64,000 nucleotides of DNA from Codonopsis lanceolata (lineage: Eukaryota > Streptophyta > Magnoliopsida > Asterales > Campanulaceae): positions 80,286,295-80,350,294 of the forward strand of contig CM028378.1 in assembly GCA_013146195.2 (NCBI GenBank). Reading direction: 5' to 3'. The notes beneath the pieces are model-generated. The model had not been told where the DNA came from. It made no database searches and saw only the letters and a list, made by a program, of their open reading frames with translations. The first letter of the stretch is position 1; each line of letters starts with the position of its first letter. Shown here piece after piece: positions 36,817 to 48,661 of the stretch. Position numbers and translations under genes: made by a program.

Positions 36817-39735
36817 GTTGCTGGAATCCAGGATGTTGAAGTATTAATCTCTCTCATGCAACCTTTAAACCACCATTAATATTGATGGAGTCCAAGTAGA
36901 GAGCCTAGACACAAGCTGCAATCTATCCAATGAACCTTCGAGGGAACTTGTTATAGTGTAAGCAAGAGAAGTTATACTTTCTCGCAGCGAAATACTTTCC
37001 ATCATTGAGAATGATAGTTGGCAAAGTTGCCGTTATCTATAGATGTAAAGAGTTCAATTATGTATCTTAATGTAAAATTTCAGTATGGTCTCATTTGAAG
37101 TCATTTGTATTGAGCGAACTTACATTCACAGTTTTGAGCTGCCGAGGCTGTCATATACATCTTGGATAGCGGAGCATTACAGGTGTACCATGTGAAACAC
37201 GGAAAGGTGATGTACCGGTGAAAAATTACACCTTAAGAAGGTAGGGTCGTCAAATAAAGCATTTTATCTTTGTAGCACAAGATTTTAGGTTCCTTACAAG
37301 ATAACCATTTTTCACGATGATGTTTAAGGCGTAAATTGTTATAATTCATGTAGAGAACAATGTAGAGTGTTTCAAATACAATAAATTTGTTGTCAATTGC
37401 AGATGTTACTCTTTATTTGATAAGCAATAGAAGAAGCTCACGAGCTTTGCAAGTGCTTAGGTCGTAACTATTCTTCGGCTTGTTTCAGTTTTGTTTACTT
37501 GGGCAGCTTTTGTATCCTAATATAGGATATATTAGTGCATCCATTTCTAGTAAGTCGAGTCCACATCTTTGTAGTACGCACTTTCTACTACATTCAACAA
37601 AATCCTTGTTTATAATGAAATATCATTTCCTAAATTGTCATCTTATCATCCTTCGTCAATTAATTCACGTACATGTGCCACATGTACATTGTATATCCTC
37701 CTGTATTCATTGCTATACTTTACAGATGGACGAAGGCTACATGAATCTATTGCGGATGCCATCACGGAAAATTGAGCTAAGTTGGTGCATCTTCCGGCTA
37801 TTATGGATCTTAATTGTCCCTTGCCATCCAAAGATTTCCCAACTTGTGATGGATCGGTGAGCACTCTCCGACAAACAAGTTCTTGAATTGCCTACTTTTC
37901 CTCCCAATGCCAACGAAATGTTATAGTTTGCAAATCTGTTTTATTTCAATATTGAGGATATTTATTCACTGTCAATTACTATCTAACCCTGTTTAATCAG
38001 TTACACCCCATTGAAGTTCAGTTTGTAAAATTTCAATCTTCTGTGTGTTACTTGTCTGGAAACATTTGTGGAGAAGTTAATGGCTCATGTGTATGCTGTT
38101 GCATGTACAATAATATTTTTACTTCTTACTTATAAAAAAATAAAAAATAAAAAATTCATACTTCTTTAGTTCTACTCCAGCGTAAGCTTCAAGAATCTAT
38201 AAGGCATCTCAAATGTAGCTTCGGCAACCAATTAAAATAGTTATTGACCTTGCGGGGTGTGATGGGTTGCCCTGAATGCAAAGGATGTTTTCCATTCGGG
38301 ATCTCTGCACGATGTGAGTTCCTTTGCGAATTTTCTATCTCTTTTAGTCAATTTTCGTTACTTTGAATATGGTAAATATTCTCAAATCGTTTTGGTTTCC
38401 ATGATGAGATGTACGAGCACATTGCATACACTTTGAACTTCTCTCGAAATAGTATTTTAACCAAATAATAATTGAATTAAGGTATTGCTTTCGATCTCAA
38501 ATTTAATTTGGCCTTCTCCTTATTAGCTTTCCTCACTGCACGCTAATATATAAATGCAAAAAATGCATGTAAATACATTGGTCATACCCGATGAATTTTA
38601 TTCCCCACTTCCAAAAGCACTCATGGCAAAAACATTGACATACTCTTGAACATGTGCATCTTGTGCTCCTCTATTAAGAAAGCAATTAATAGTTTGCAAG
38701 GCGTTGGGAAATAGTCTTATCATATCCGTCACGTGGGATACATTTATTTGATACAAGGCCTCCTGCTGACACAAAATATATTATTTCCCAATTACCATAA
38801 ATCGAATAACTACAAGTCGGTAGTTACCTTTCTCCTTGATCTTGGTCGTATGTCAAGACTATGTAAGCCGTAATGAAGAAGAGGCGGTAAACTAAAAAGA
38901 ATTGAGATTTCCTAACTCTTCAAATATCTGCTGAAAGAAATTCCATAGGGCTATTATGTCAAGATGGAGCATGGATGGTCTTTGAATATCTGCTCCATTG
39001 GCTATCGAGGTTAAAAGCGGAGCATGAATAATCTGTTCATTAATCTCATTAATGGTAACATGTCTGTCATCGATCAAGAGTTTGGGTGAATCACAAATTA
39101 AGTAAATAGGGTGGTGACCATTTATAGATATGCATGCTTGTGTGTGCGCTCAAGCACGCTGTGCCACAAACAAACACAAATACTCACATGGTGCACGCTG
39201 GTTGACACGCATATCACAAGGCAAAACCACTAGCACATGCACTAACACACAACATGAAAAGAGAGTGGGTGGCATAGTGAAAAATCACTTAAAAATAGCT
39301 ATGACATTAGCAAAATCAAGGAACCGTTTACACTTTATGCCGGCAGGATAAAGTGAAACGAGCTTATTTGAACAACCGATCATACACATTCATACTTAAT
39401 TCTTGAGAACAATGTAGTGATTGCATTTTTCTTCTCTTTTCTTTGTGTTTCCCGAACCGAGGGTGAGTATAACTAGATTGAATTTTAGTTAAAAGATTCA
39501 TGGGTTCATTCTTTCCGTCCTACTGAATAGTTCTCGCTTAGTGTCTTGACTTATGGCACCTATGCGGCTATGCCTTGTCCCTCCAGTGTCACTCCTTAAC
39601 ATATATGTTCCTTTTGATGCTTTTGTGACTGCCTTGGGTTTGATGAACTGGAATGTGTGTACATGAGATGTCCCTTTAAATCCTTAGGTAGTTATTCGGC
39701 ATCTCAGCAAAAGTACGCAAATAGTTCGCTTCAGA
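36817..39735. other. Unassigned sequence right of the gap
   Basis: No gene or element end is recognised. An exon-like piece near 37735-37860 (+) reads RLHESIADAITEN, a stop, then AKLVHLPAIMDLN and CPLPSKDFPTCDGSV after an AG. It could be a gene fragment of unknown family. A perfect palindrome, gtacatgtgccacatgtac, lies near 37670. The left end of the second CACTA element should be in or beyond this stretch but was not found. Confidence 0.4.
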
Positions 39736-41131
39736 TCTTTGTTTTGGATCCAATGGATCCTCAATACAAAAGGTAAAGACCCAACCAAATGTTTTATTAC
39801 TTTTATTAGTTCACTCTAAACATTTAATTATACTCGATCGCTATTGAAAGATGTATCTTTGATCTCAATGCTCTTTTATTATTTATAAAATGCAAATAGA
39901 AAAGTTATAATATTCTTTTTTTTTTTTTTTTTTTACATTTTAGGAGGATTATACCGCTTTCGAAAGAAAGGTGATGGTTTTGATTCCACAGCTTGGGTGG
40001 ATGTATTAGGTGGTGTTGTAAAGAATCATTTGTGCGGCTTTGGATCATCGGTTCCTGCATAAGAAATCTTGAGTAGCGCCCGATTTCCTCATCTACGCTG
40101 CTCAAATGAAGATTTCACACGCACTCCAAGAGTTTGAAGATAAGTTGACCGAAAGAGTTGAAAAATGAGGGATGAAGTCACGGCACAAATACATTCCACA
40201 TATGAGGCTAAATTTGAACAAATGAAAAATGATTTCCAATTGCAATTCCAAGAGATGCGCAATTCGAGGACTTAAGAGGCTCTGAGCATCGTCCACGAGC
40301 TCCTATTTAGTTTAAAGTATGACAACTTGACAATTCTATGTAGTTTAACAGTGCGACAGTTTAGTATGATAGTTTGCCAATTCATTTTGAATGTTTGAAG
40401 CTTTGTTGACTTTAATTGTTTGATTTAAGATATTTTAAATGAAATGTCCAATCAGGTACAATTGATAAATATTTATATACATGATATTAGTTACAAACCA
40501 ATAACGGACTTTTGCAACCGAAACATTAGGTTGCATATTTGAAACTGAAAAATTCAGTTGTTAGTTTAATTCTATGCGTAACAAATTTGAAACAGAAAAA
40601 CCAGTTGCAAATTAGGTTGCATACTTGAAACTGAAAAATTCAGTTACTACTTTAGTTCTATGTGTAACATATTTGAAACAGAAAAACCTGTTGCAAATTA
40701 GGTTGCCTACTTGAAACTGAAAAATTCAGTTGTTAGTTCAGATCTATGTGTAACAAATTTGAAACAGAAAAACCAGTTGCAAATTAGGTTGCCTACTAAA
40801 AACTGAAAAATTCAGTTGCTAATTTAGTTATATGTGTAACAAATTTGAAACAGAAAAAACCAGTTGCAAATTAGAAACAGAAATAAATCAGTTGTTGTTT
40901 GCAACGGATATAAAAAAATGTCCTAGAAAACACATCGCAACCGAAACTACAACGACTTTTTTACGTTGCAAGGTTTTTGCAACCACAAGAAAGTGGTTGC
41001 ACAATTTTGGGACGAGGCTTATTGCTATGGACTTTGATACGGACATTTTCCGTTGCAAACATCAATTTGAAACCGATTTTTCTGAATTGCAACCGAAAAA
41101 TCTGTTTCAGTTGTCCTGTTTTTTTGTAGTG
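39736..41131 (+). mobile_element. Second CACTA element, 3' part only recognised
   Basis: From about 39740 (ttttggatccaatggatcctc) the sequence follows the first CACTA element, matching first near 10590 and then from about 12340 to 13680. About 1.7 kb that carries the earlier TNP1 exons is missing. It keeps the final TNP1-like exon (39944-~40276), the ~77-bp subterminal repeats and the ending tttttttgtagtg at 41131. It is inserted in the Copia coding region. The left TIR is not identified. Confidence 0.8.
39944..40276 (+). pseudogene. Last exon of CACTA TNP1-like gene, second copy
   Basis: Parallel to 12498-12826: it keeps the GDGFDSTAWVDV block and the helical tail ending LQFQEMRNSRT before a TAA. 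Small indels (for example near 40080-40110 and 40165) break the frame. It is a decayed duplicate and adds no new function. Confidence 0.65.
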
Positions 41132-42206
41132 TCATGTCTCACAAGCTCATCGAGATTACGAAAACTCATGTGACCAAGTTTCTGGTGCCAGAGATCTGTT
41201 ACATCAAGACTTGCTTTTTGACAAGAATGGGTATTGTTGAACAAGTAGCAGTTATCAGACGATCTTAAACCTGTCAGAAGACATTTGTTATTATGATCAA
41301 GAACTTCACAAGAATGTTTGTCAAACCTTACCTGAAGATCATCATCACACAACTGACTTATGCTGATCAAGTTTGTCTTAAGACCTTCCACATGGTAAAC
41401 ATTTTTGAGGTTTGGAAGGCCTTCAACGTTCAATGTTCCTTTGCCAACAATTTTCCCTTTGGCACCACCACCATATGTCACTGATCCACCATTAATACTC
41501 ACATATTCCTTCAAATTCTCAGCTGCACCTGTCATATGCCTAGAACAACCACTGTCAAAATACCAGGATCCAGCAATATGAGATTTTAATGAGGTGAAAG
41601 TAACATTACACACTTCATCATCTGACATTGTAGCACCAGGGCATATGTCAAAAGGCTCACAATATTTGGCTCTACACTTTTCATCACAAGTTTTGGGAAC
41701 CCACTTTTGTTTGACTGTTTTGGGTTGGTGTTTTTGAAAAAAAATTTGATTTGTCTTTGAATGAGGCTTCCAATGTTTCTGCCAATGTTGCTGCATTGGC
41801 TGGCGCATTGGCTGCTTCATACAGTTCTGCCTATGAGCTTTTCCAAAGAAATTTTGCCTCATTTCATTCTCATACATGGCCTTTTTCAGAAAACAAAAAG
41901 GTTGTATGTGACCAGGCTTATGGCAGAAGTGACAAACATAATTTTTCCTTCTTACTCTCGGTTTTTCACAGAAAACAGTTTCATCAAAACTTTCATCAGT
42001 CTGTTTAGTTCCAGATGTTCCTTCTCCTTCTTTCACAAACACCTTAGGGACAAAACCAATACCGACTGATGTATTACCGATCGCAGATCATCAACCTTCT
42101 GTTTGCTAGAATTCCACTTGGTCATGGTTTCTTTTGCTTGAGCAAACTGCTCCTTTAACTGCTCAATCTCCACATCCTTTCTACTTAGGACACTCTCCAG
42201 CCTTAT
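41132..42206 (-). pseudogene. SIRE-type Copia: second zinc knuckle, protease, GAG-pre-integrase
   Basis: On the minus strand, after a short helical segment with stops, the frame reads YVCHFCHKPGHIQPFCF (a CCHC knuckle), WYFDSGCSRHMTGA (aspartic protease with DSG) and DLWHQKLGHMSFRNLDELVRH (GAG-pre-integrase HHCC region). The reading stops exactly where the CACTA terminus begins at 41131. Integrase, reverse transcriptase and RNase H, which should follow, are not found further left. Two knuckles separated by an acidic stretch and the leading gag type point to the Sirevirus lineage. Confidence 0.8.
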
Positions 42207-43582
42207 TATGCATTCTTTTTTATCCTCATTTGCCTTTTTAGCAGTTCATTTGCCTTACCAAGTAGTGTAACTTGGTGAGCTCTTTTCTCCCAATCCTTGT
42301 ACAGCTCCTTGTACCTTTCCAGCAGATCTGAATCTGTGTGTCCATCATCTTCTGCAACTGTGGAATTAAAACAGAAGAAATCGTTCCTGTTTCTGCTCAA
42401 TGTTGCTCCTGATGTTGCAACATCGGGTGACACATTGGCTGAACCAACTGCATTTTCAGAATCAGAATCATAAACATCATTCAAGGTGATAAGATCACCT
42501 GGATCTTCTCCATCACTATCACTCAAGGTTGCTGAAAAATTCAATCCTTTCTTTCTTAATGTGTTTGCACATTGGTTAGCATAGTGGCCATAACCTTGAC
42601 ATTCTCTACATTGGATAGAATCAATGTTCTTACCATTGTAGGAAGACTTTGATGCAAAAGGATTTGTGAAGGGTTTTTCTGGAGTTTGGAAAGAATTTTC
42701 TTTGGGTACAAATTTTCCAGAATCGGGTTTGAAATTGTTTTTCGAGCTTGATGATGGAGTTCTATTTTGACTTTTATTTTTCAAAAAAATTTTGAATTTA
42801 GTAGTCAATAGAGCAATTGATTCTTCTCCAAAATCAGACTCATCAATGTCTTTTTGAATTTCAAGCAAATCACATGAGAGATCAATTGGTGCATGCATAG
42901 CAATATTTTTCACAATGGGTGTGGAAGGTGATGAGACTCCTTTGCCTTTGTGTTTTATTTGATCGTTTAGGTTCAATTCAAAGTTTTGAAGAATTCCAGC
43001 CAATCTTTCAAAACTCATCTTGTCAATATCATGTGCTTCTTCAATTGCACATATCTTGACATTGAACCTTTCAGGCAAAGTTCTCATCATCTTACTGACA
43101 AGACGCTCATTAGTAATAGGATCTCCTAACGCAAGAGCTGAATTTGATAAATCAAGGAGTCTTCCATAATATGTCATTATGTCCTCAGACTCATGCATCC
43201 TAGTGTTTTCGAACTGAGTGGTGAGCATCCTTAGTTTAGAAGAACGAACACTGGCAGGTCCTTCACATAGGGTTTGAAGGGCCTCCCACACATCTTTGGC
43301 AGATTCATAATTTGCTATCACCCTAAAAGTATTGGCATCTAAGGCCTTATAAATAGCAGACAAGGCTTTCGAGTTAAAAGAAGCAGTGTTCCTATCATCA
43401 TTGGTCCACTCAGATTCTTTGGTGATCTTGACATCACCATCGAATCTACAGCTGGGAGGACTCCAACCATTTAACACAAGCCACGCTCTTTCATCAATGG
43501 ATTTGATGAAGATGCGCATCTTGACTTTCCAAATAGAATAATTAGCATTTGTGAGAGTAGGAGAGGCGAACCACGCTCGCAT
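42206..43582 (-). CDS. SIRE-type Copia gag
   Basis: A 458-residue open frame starts MRAWFASPTLTNANYSIWK and carries a UBN2-type Copia gag domain (about residues 10-215). Then come a basic/Ser-rich linker and a CCHC zinc knuckle, CRECQGYGHYANQC (residues 325-338), followed by acidic TLSDSDGED. Gag packages the RNA in virus-like particles in the cytoplasm. It ends with two adjacent TAA codons, then continues as a helical segment in another frame toward the protease. The gag itself is uninterrupted, which suggests a fairly recent insertion. It lies 55 bases after the primer binding site, as expected. Confidence 0.85.
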   Translation of the reverse strand: MRAWFASPTLTNANYSIWKVKMRIFIKSIDERAWLVLNGWSPPSCRFDGDVKITKESEWTNDDRNTASFNSKALSAIYKALDANTFRVIANYESAKDVWEALQTLCEGPASVRSSKLRMLTTQFENTRMHESEDIMTYYGRLLDLSNSALALGDPITNERLVSKMMRTLPERFNVKICAIEEAHDIDKMSFERLAGILQNFELNLNDQIKHKGKGVSSPSTPIVKNIAMHAPIDLSCDLLEIQKDIDESDFGEESIALLTTKFKIFLKNKSQNRTPSSSSKNNFKPDSGKFVPKENSFQTPEKPFTNPFASKSSYNGKNIDSIQCRECQGYGHYANQCANTLRKKGLNFSATLSDSDGEDPGDLITLNDVYDSDSENAVGSANVSPDVATSGATLSRNRNDFFCFNSTVAEDDGHTDSDLLERYKELYKDWEKRAHQVTLLGKANELLKRQMRIKKNA

Positions 43583-43636
43583 CGAGAATCCATCACGTCT
43601 TTAAACAGAATCGACTCTTAGTGATATCAAGAGGAG

Positions 43637-43648
43637 GCTCTGATACCA
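43637..43648 (-). promoter_or_regulatory. Copia primer binding site (initiator tRNA-Met)
   Basis: Minus-strand TGGTATCAGAGC is the complement of the plant initiator methionine tRNA 3' end, the usual primer for Copia elements. It lies two bases from the LTR end. Confidence 0.9.
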
Positions 43649-43650
43649 AT

Positions 43651-44592
43651 TGAAAGAACGCGATACCACAGATTCTCGATATGAGTCAATGTGATAGCCA
43701 ATGTTGCAGTGATTGTTGCAACAATGGCAGTCACAATGAAAACAACAACTATTAGCAAAAACAGAGTAGCAATGAAATTTATAGAAAATCGGCTTCTAGA
43801 TCTAGAAGACAAGAATTAATCAAAAACAATCTACAAGTATCAAACTTGTAGATCAAGCCTCAAGGCCACACAATATATATTAAAATCAACATTTTTATAC
43901 TTAACAACTAACAAATATTCTCACAAGATATAGAATCTTGGAGAACCGAAAAACCACATAAATCACTAGACCAAACGTGGGAAGAAAGATCAAAAACACA
44001 GCTTCCAAAAGAACGAGTAACTAGGAAGAACACAAATCAGAACTTCAGGAAATACAAGGTTGTATTCCCAGAAGTTTCGAGCAGCAAGTATGAAAGAACT
44101 GCTTGCAGAATGCTTCTCCGTATATGACCTTTTGATCTCTTCTCTCAAGCTCTTCTCACAAGGCTCTGAATTGAATCTCTCTTTCAAGCACTCTGAACAG
44201 TATTAATCTTGTAAGCTCACAGCACACTGAATGAATTCTTTTTGTAAGGTCTCGGCGCACCACAAACCATGAAATCCCGTCTGCATATATAGGCCACCAA
44301 CCTGTAGGAACACGGCACAAGAAGACCTACTCCAACTAGGAAAGAGATTAGCACAACATTAAGAAAGATTATGTTTCCTATTATGATATCTTTAATAACT
44401 AAATTATTTTGCAAAGATTTAGTTACCAAAAATATATCACCTAAATCTTTTGAAAGATTTTTTCAAATCAATCTAACAAAAGTATCCTAACCAAATCCTA
44501 ACACCTAAAAAATTATTAACAAAAGTAAAATCCTTCTTTGACCAAGAAAGTGAAAACAAGACAAATTAGGCTTTGCCTAATTTACCCTTACA
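43651..44592 (-). mobile_element. 5' LTR of the SIRE-type Copia element
   Basis: The inner edge (minus-strand ...CTTTCA) is fixed by the primer binding site. The outer edge is placed at minus-strand TGTAAGGGTAAATTAGG (44592), where the Tat antisense ORF sequence starts soon after; it is less certain. A TATA box at 44282-44294 supports LTR identity. The partner 3' LTR is not found in the window. Confidence 0.65.
44282..44294 (-). promoter_or_regulatory. Putative TATA box of the Copia LTR
   Basis: Minus-strand GGCCTATATATGCAG, about 300 bases from the proposed outer LTR edge and pointing toward gag. Confidence 0.55.
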
Positions 44593-44616
44593 TTGTTTAT
44601 TATGACTACTTGTCTT

Positions 44617-45550
44617 TTACTCGCAGATTGCTTCCACCTGTACCAATCTTTACGATCGGTATAATGAAGAAAAGGAAGCTCGTAAGAAAGCGGAGGCCGA
44701 CCATAAGGCTCACGAGAGCATAGTAAAGGGAGAAAGTTGAAATACAGTGGCTGTGCCCGACCAATTAACCGAAGCTAACACTACGGCGGCCCAAAAGAAA
44801 GAAGCTAAATTGCTTGAACGCAATTTGAAGTTGGTCGCCCAAAACGGCACTCTGGCTACCGAAAAATCTGAGTTGGTTGGCCAGGTGAAGAAGAACAGTG
44901 CCAACCGGAGAAAGGGAAGGGCTGCAGGCGCGGTCACCTAGGAGGGAGCTGCGGTGGAGTGGGTGGAGTGGGACTCCTTGAAAATGCAGGCCATCAAGGA
45001 CGGGAAGCTGATAGAGGAGCTGCTCCAGAAATTGAAGGATGCTGAGGAGGCCGCGGTGGAGTACTACACGAAATCATGGGCCTTCGAGGATGACTTCAAA
45101 AGCACTGCTGCCTTCGATGAAGTTGTGGATGAGGCCATTGTGCCCTATTTTGCACATGGTACCAACCATATTCTTCGAGTGCTCGTTGGCTGCGGGGTTG
45201 TAGATATGAAGACCATGGCCAAGTGGGTTGTGCTTGATGTCTATTCTGTTGCTGCCCGTCAGTCCCATCACTTGGTTCCCTACACTGATTCGGATCTGGA
45301 AGCCTTGGCTAAGGCTGATAATGAAGCAGGTCGCGAGCCTTGGGTTCCCCCCACTCCTTTGGCTGAAAATGTGTGCTCCATGATAGATGGACTTGGAGGG
45401 AGCGAAGGCCGCGCCGATGATGGCGGAGGATGATGCGAAGAAGGCTGAGCAGGAAGCTGCCCGCAAAGCTTTAAACTCAGAATATGCCAAGTAGTTCCGG
45501 GCTTCAGCTCAAGATCTTCTACCCCCTCCAGAGCCGACTCCAGACCAGGC
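44617..45550 (+). pseudogene. Antisense ORF of the Tat element (coiled-coil protein)
   Basis: It runs opposite to pol. After an AG at about 44626 it reads NLYDRYNEEKEARKKAEADH, then a stop, QLTEANTTAAQKKEAKLLER, another stop, and a long open part (44954-45433) with LIEELLQKLKDAEEAAVEYY and SWAFEDDFKSTAAFDEVV. After a frame change near 45400 it goes on as DDAKKAEQEAARKALNSE and ends DLLPPPEPTPDQA. Composition and heptad spacing predict long coiled coils flanking a hydrophobic domain (VVDEAIVPYFAHG to VLDVYSVAARQS). Its place between integrase and the missing 3' LTR fits the antisense ORFs known from some Tat elements; the function is unknown. The start is cut off by the Copia LTR. Confidence 0.6.
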
Positions 45551-46432
45551 TTAGCCTAGGGTTTATCTTTTCTGTTCGGCCTGCGTGCCACTATTTCCAA
45601 CTTTTACTTGTAACTACTTATCCATTATGAAATAGAGAGCCATTTTGATTTAATAACTGCTTGCTCATATTGACTTTCCATTCGTTTTTATTTTGCTCGA
45701 TAACTGTTTCCTTACTTGTATTACTCCTTCCATATATTAATACAAGTATCGGTGCTCCCCAGAGAACATGTCGAGCATAAATAAACGGAATTAACCGAGC
45801 ATGAGAACTCGTGATTATCTACTTAAAAATAATAAGGCTAAGGAAGCATGCTTATTACTTAAGTTCAGAGGTTACCCGAACAGATACCGGGTATGAATGC
45901 TTGGTTTTGGCCAAGGCTTTGAGTGGGTCGGGCCCCTATCACCTTGGGCGAGCTTCCAGAAGACTACCAAGCGGGCAAGGCCCAACTCTGAGCGGCAACC
46001 AACAACCGGGCATGGCCCTTGTTCGATGTGGGTACCTCGAAGCGGTTGTTAGTATATCAACTGGGCGTGGAGATATACAACTAATAGTGTTGCTCGGTCA
46101 CTATAGGAATTCAAGGTAGTTAGCCACTATCTTGTAGGCATGGCCTCTATCGCCCTGGGAAAGCATCCTAGTACGTGAACCGGGCATGACCGCGTCTCAC
46201 CCACAGAGAGGATAAGTTCACTAATACTAGGGTGTTTGAGGATAGTTGACCGAGCATGGCCCTATCTACTCGCCAGGCGAGCAGATTTTGACAAACAATT
46301 TCGAACACAGTAGATGATAGACAACCGAACAACTGAATAATCTGAATGGACAAATATGGAAAACTTGCCTTTTATTGATCAATAATTAGTGACCCTCAAC
46401 AGGACTGAGGTCTTGCCCGTTTGTGCCTTGAC
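45551..46432. other. Tat 3' spacer between antisense ORF and integrase
   Basis: Non-coding. Short phrases such as accgggcatg, cgagcatg and gggcaagg recur irregularly on the plus strand. A minus-strand aataaa lies near 46376, about 60 bases past the integrase stop. Confidence 0.5.
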
Positions 46433-47400
46433 TTAAGGATAATATTTTTTCAGGTGGTCCGCATGCCAGGGATGCTTCAAGTCTTTTCCTTTTTGAGTTT
46501 CAAGTGTGTAGGTGCCCTTTCTGATTATACCAGTAACTTGAAAAGGCCCTTCCCAATTAGGAGATAGTTTTCCCCATGCTACCCGGTGACCCGTAACCTC
46601 AACTTTCCTAAGTACCCAGTCCCCAATAGAGAAAGCTCTACCTCGAACCTTTTTGTCATGATGAGCCTTTGCTCTCTGCTTGTAGTTGACCATCCTAAGT
46701 CGTGCATCCAGCCTTCTTTCTTCAAGTAGATCAAGGTTTGTGGCTCGGGCAAGATGATTGTTTTGCTCGCTATAATGTGATACATGATAGCTAGGCAAGG
46801 CCATTTCTACCGGGATCATAGCTTCAGATCCGTATGTGAGTGCAAACGGAGTTTCCCCGGTTGGTCCTCGTATAGTGGTTCTGACCGCCCACAAGGCCGA
46901 TGGTAGCTCTTTCGCCCATTTCCCTGCTCGCCCTTCTAAGTTTCTTTTGAGAGCGTGCAATACTTGTTTGTTTCCAGCCTCGGCTTGGCCGTTGCCTTGT
47001 GGATAAGCTACAGATGGGTGCCAGTGTTTGACACCCAAGCGGGTACACTCTGTAGTGAATTTATCCAGAACTGGGTGTCGTGATCAAAGATGATTGCTTG
47101 GGGGAGTTCGAACCTGCACCATACATGATCGTGGACGAACTTGATGACATTGGCCTCTAAATTTTAGCTAAAGGCTTTGCTTCTATCCACTTAGTAAAGT
47201 AGTCTATAGTGACCACTGCATATTTGTACTTGCCTTGCGCTGCGGGAATGGGCCAATCAAATCGATCCCCCACATGTCGAAGGGCCAGGCCGCAACGACT
47301 GGAGTTTGGAGGGTGGATGGAAGCCTTGGTATGTCCGTATATCTTTGGCACTTGTCACATTCGCGAGACATATTTCTCTACATCCCTTCTAAGGGTTATC
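46433..47400 (-). pseudogene. Tat integrase
   Basis: The zinc-binding HHCC part ends with CDKCQRY, in a frame one base off from the preceding open frame. The catalytic core shows VVTIDYFTKWIEAKPLA (first Asp), IIFDHDTQF (second Asp, usually DNGTQF) and YPQGNGQAEAGNK (Glu). The C-terminal part ends with SPNWEGPFQVTGIIRKGTY and HPWHADHLKKYYP before a stop. The gene needs several frame changes near 47050-47160 and 47350. It would insert the cDNA into the genome; it is broken here. Confidence 0.8.
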
Positions 47401-48661
47401 CAGTAATATCCTGCGCGCAGAACCCTCTCTGCCAAAGCTCCTGTGCCCGGGTGGCCACCACACTCCGCTTCATGTACTTCATACAGAACGCCCTCAGTTA
47501 ATTCTGGGGGTACACAGCGAAGCATAGGTCTGACCTTAGATCGCTTGTACAGGATTCCCCCTACCACTAAGTAACGACAGGCTTGGCTCAGGATTGTTGT
47601 GGCTTTGACCTTGTCTGCGGGCAGAATTCGATGCTCGATATAGTCTTTGTAGTCATCAATCCAACTTCTGGTCGCTGGCTCGATCTCCATGATTGTTGGC
47701 CTATCGATGGCTGGGGTTTCGAGGTGCTCAATCATTACTAAGGGATTTAGTAGTGCCAGGTTTGCCTCAGCGATCTTGGACAAGTAATCTGCTCGCATGT
47801 TGTCTTCTCGATCAATTCTGATGATCTCCCAAAACTTGAAATTCTTCAAGATTTCTTTGACAAGCTCGCAGTACTTGACCAGGGTAGGGTGATGCATCAT
47901 ATACTCCCCCTGGACTTGGTCCACTACTAGTTGTGAATCCGAGTACACTGTGACTGCTTCACGCCCATATCAATTGCGAGCTTAAGACCAGTGATCATCG
48001 CTTCATACTCGGCAATGTTGTTCGAGGCGGGGAACTTGAACCGAAGTGCTAGCTCAAACTTTGTCATCTCGTCGGGAGCTATGAGAAGGATGCCAGGTCC
48101 GCTCCCGACTTTGCTCGCTGCCCCATCCACATAAAGATCCCAACAGTAGGCTGGCCGAGGTTGTGGCAGCTGTCATTGCTCGGGCTCTGTTGGCTGCTGG
48201 GCCTCAGGATCCTCCCGCTGAGTGAAGCTTGTTTCAACCAAGAAATCAGCTAGAGCCTGAGCTTTGATTGCTCGCCTGGGTAAGTAGTCTATGTGGAACT
48301 CTGTGAGCTCGATTGACTAGTTGGCGATGCACTGAGTGTCGCTTGTGCAGGACTTTCTTCATAGCAGTTGGTGCGTCTGTGTATACTATGATAACATGTG
48401 CGTGAAAAAAATAAACCCTTAATTTTCGGCGGCTATGACAAGCGCAGTAGGCTAATTTTTCTACATTAAAATAACGACCTCAATGTAGACCGAGGGCCTT
48501 AGATACATAGTACACACATGTTTTTGAATATCTAATTCCTCCCTAACTAGAAGCAAATGCCACGGCCCGGTCCGTGGGCTTAAATATACATATAAAGGCT
48601 CACCGCAGGGGCCGAGGAGAGGTGGGTTCCTGTTTTCCAGAGCCTTTCGAGGGCCTTGGCA
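47401..48661 (-). pseudogene. Tat RNase H and second (archaeal-type) RNase H
   Basis: Minus strand 48661-~48300 holds a badly eroded first RNase H/connection. From about 48290 it is clearer: LADFLVE, then DGAASKVGSGPGILLI (first Asp), NNIAEYEAMITGL (Glu), a frame break near 47940, SDSQLVVDQVQGEY (Asp), and DNMRADYLSKIAEANL. A second RNase H of this kind is a marker of Tat elements. The H...H half of the integrase zinc domain (VHEAECGGHPG) follows near 47470. Confidence 0.75.

Noticed and set aside
45074..45490. 138-residue minus-strand frame opposite the Tat antisense ORF
   Set aside because: It is the shadow of the plus-strand coiled-coil frame, whose composition and continuation are more protein-like.
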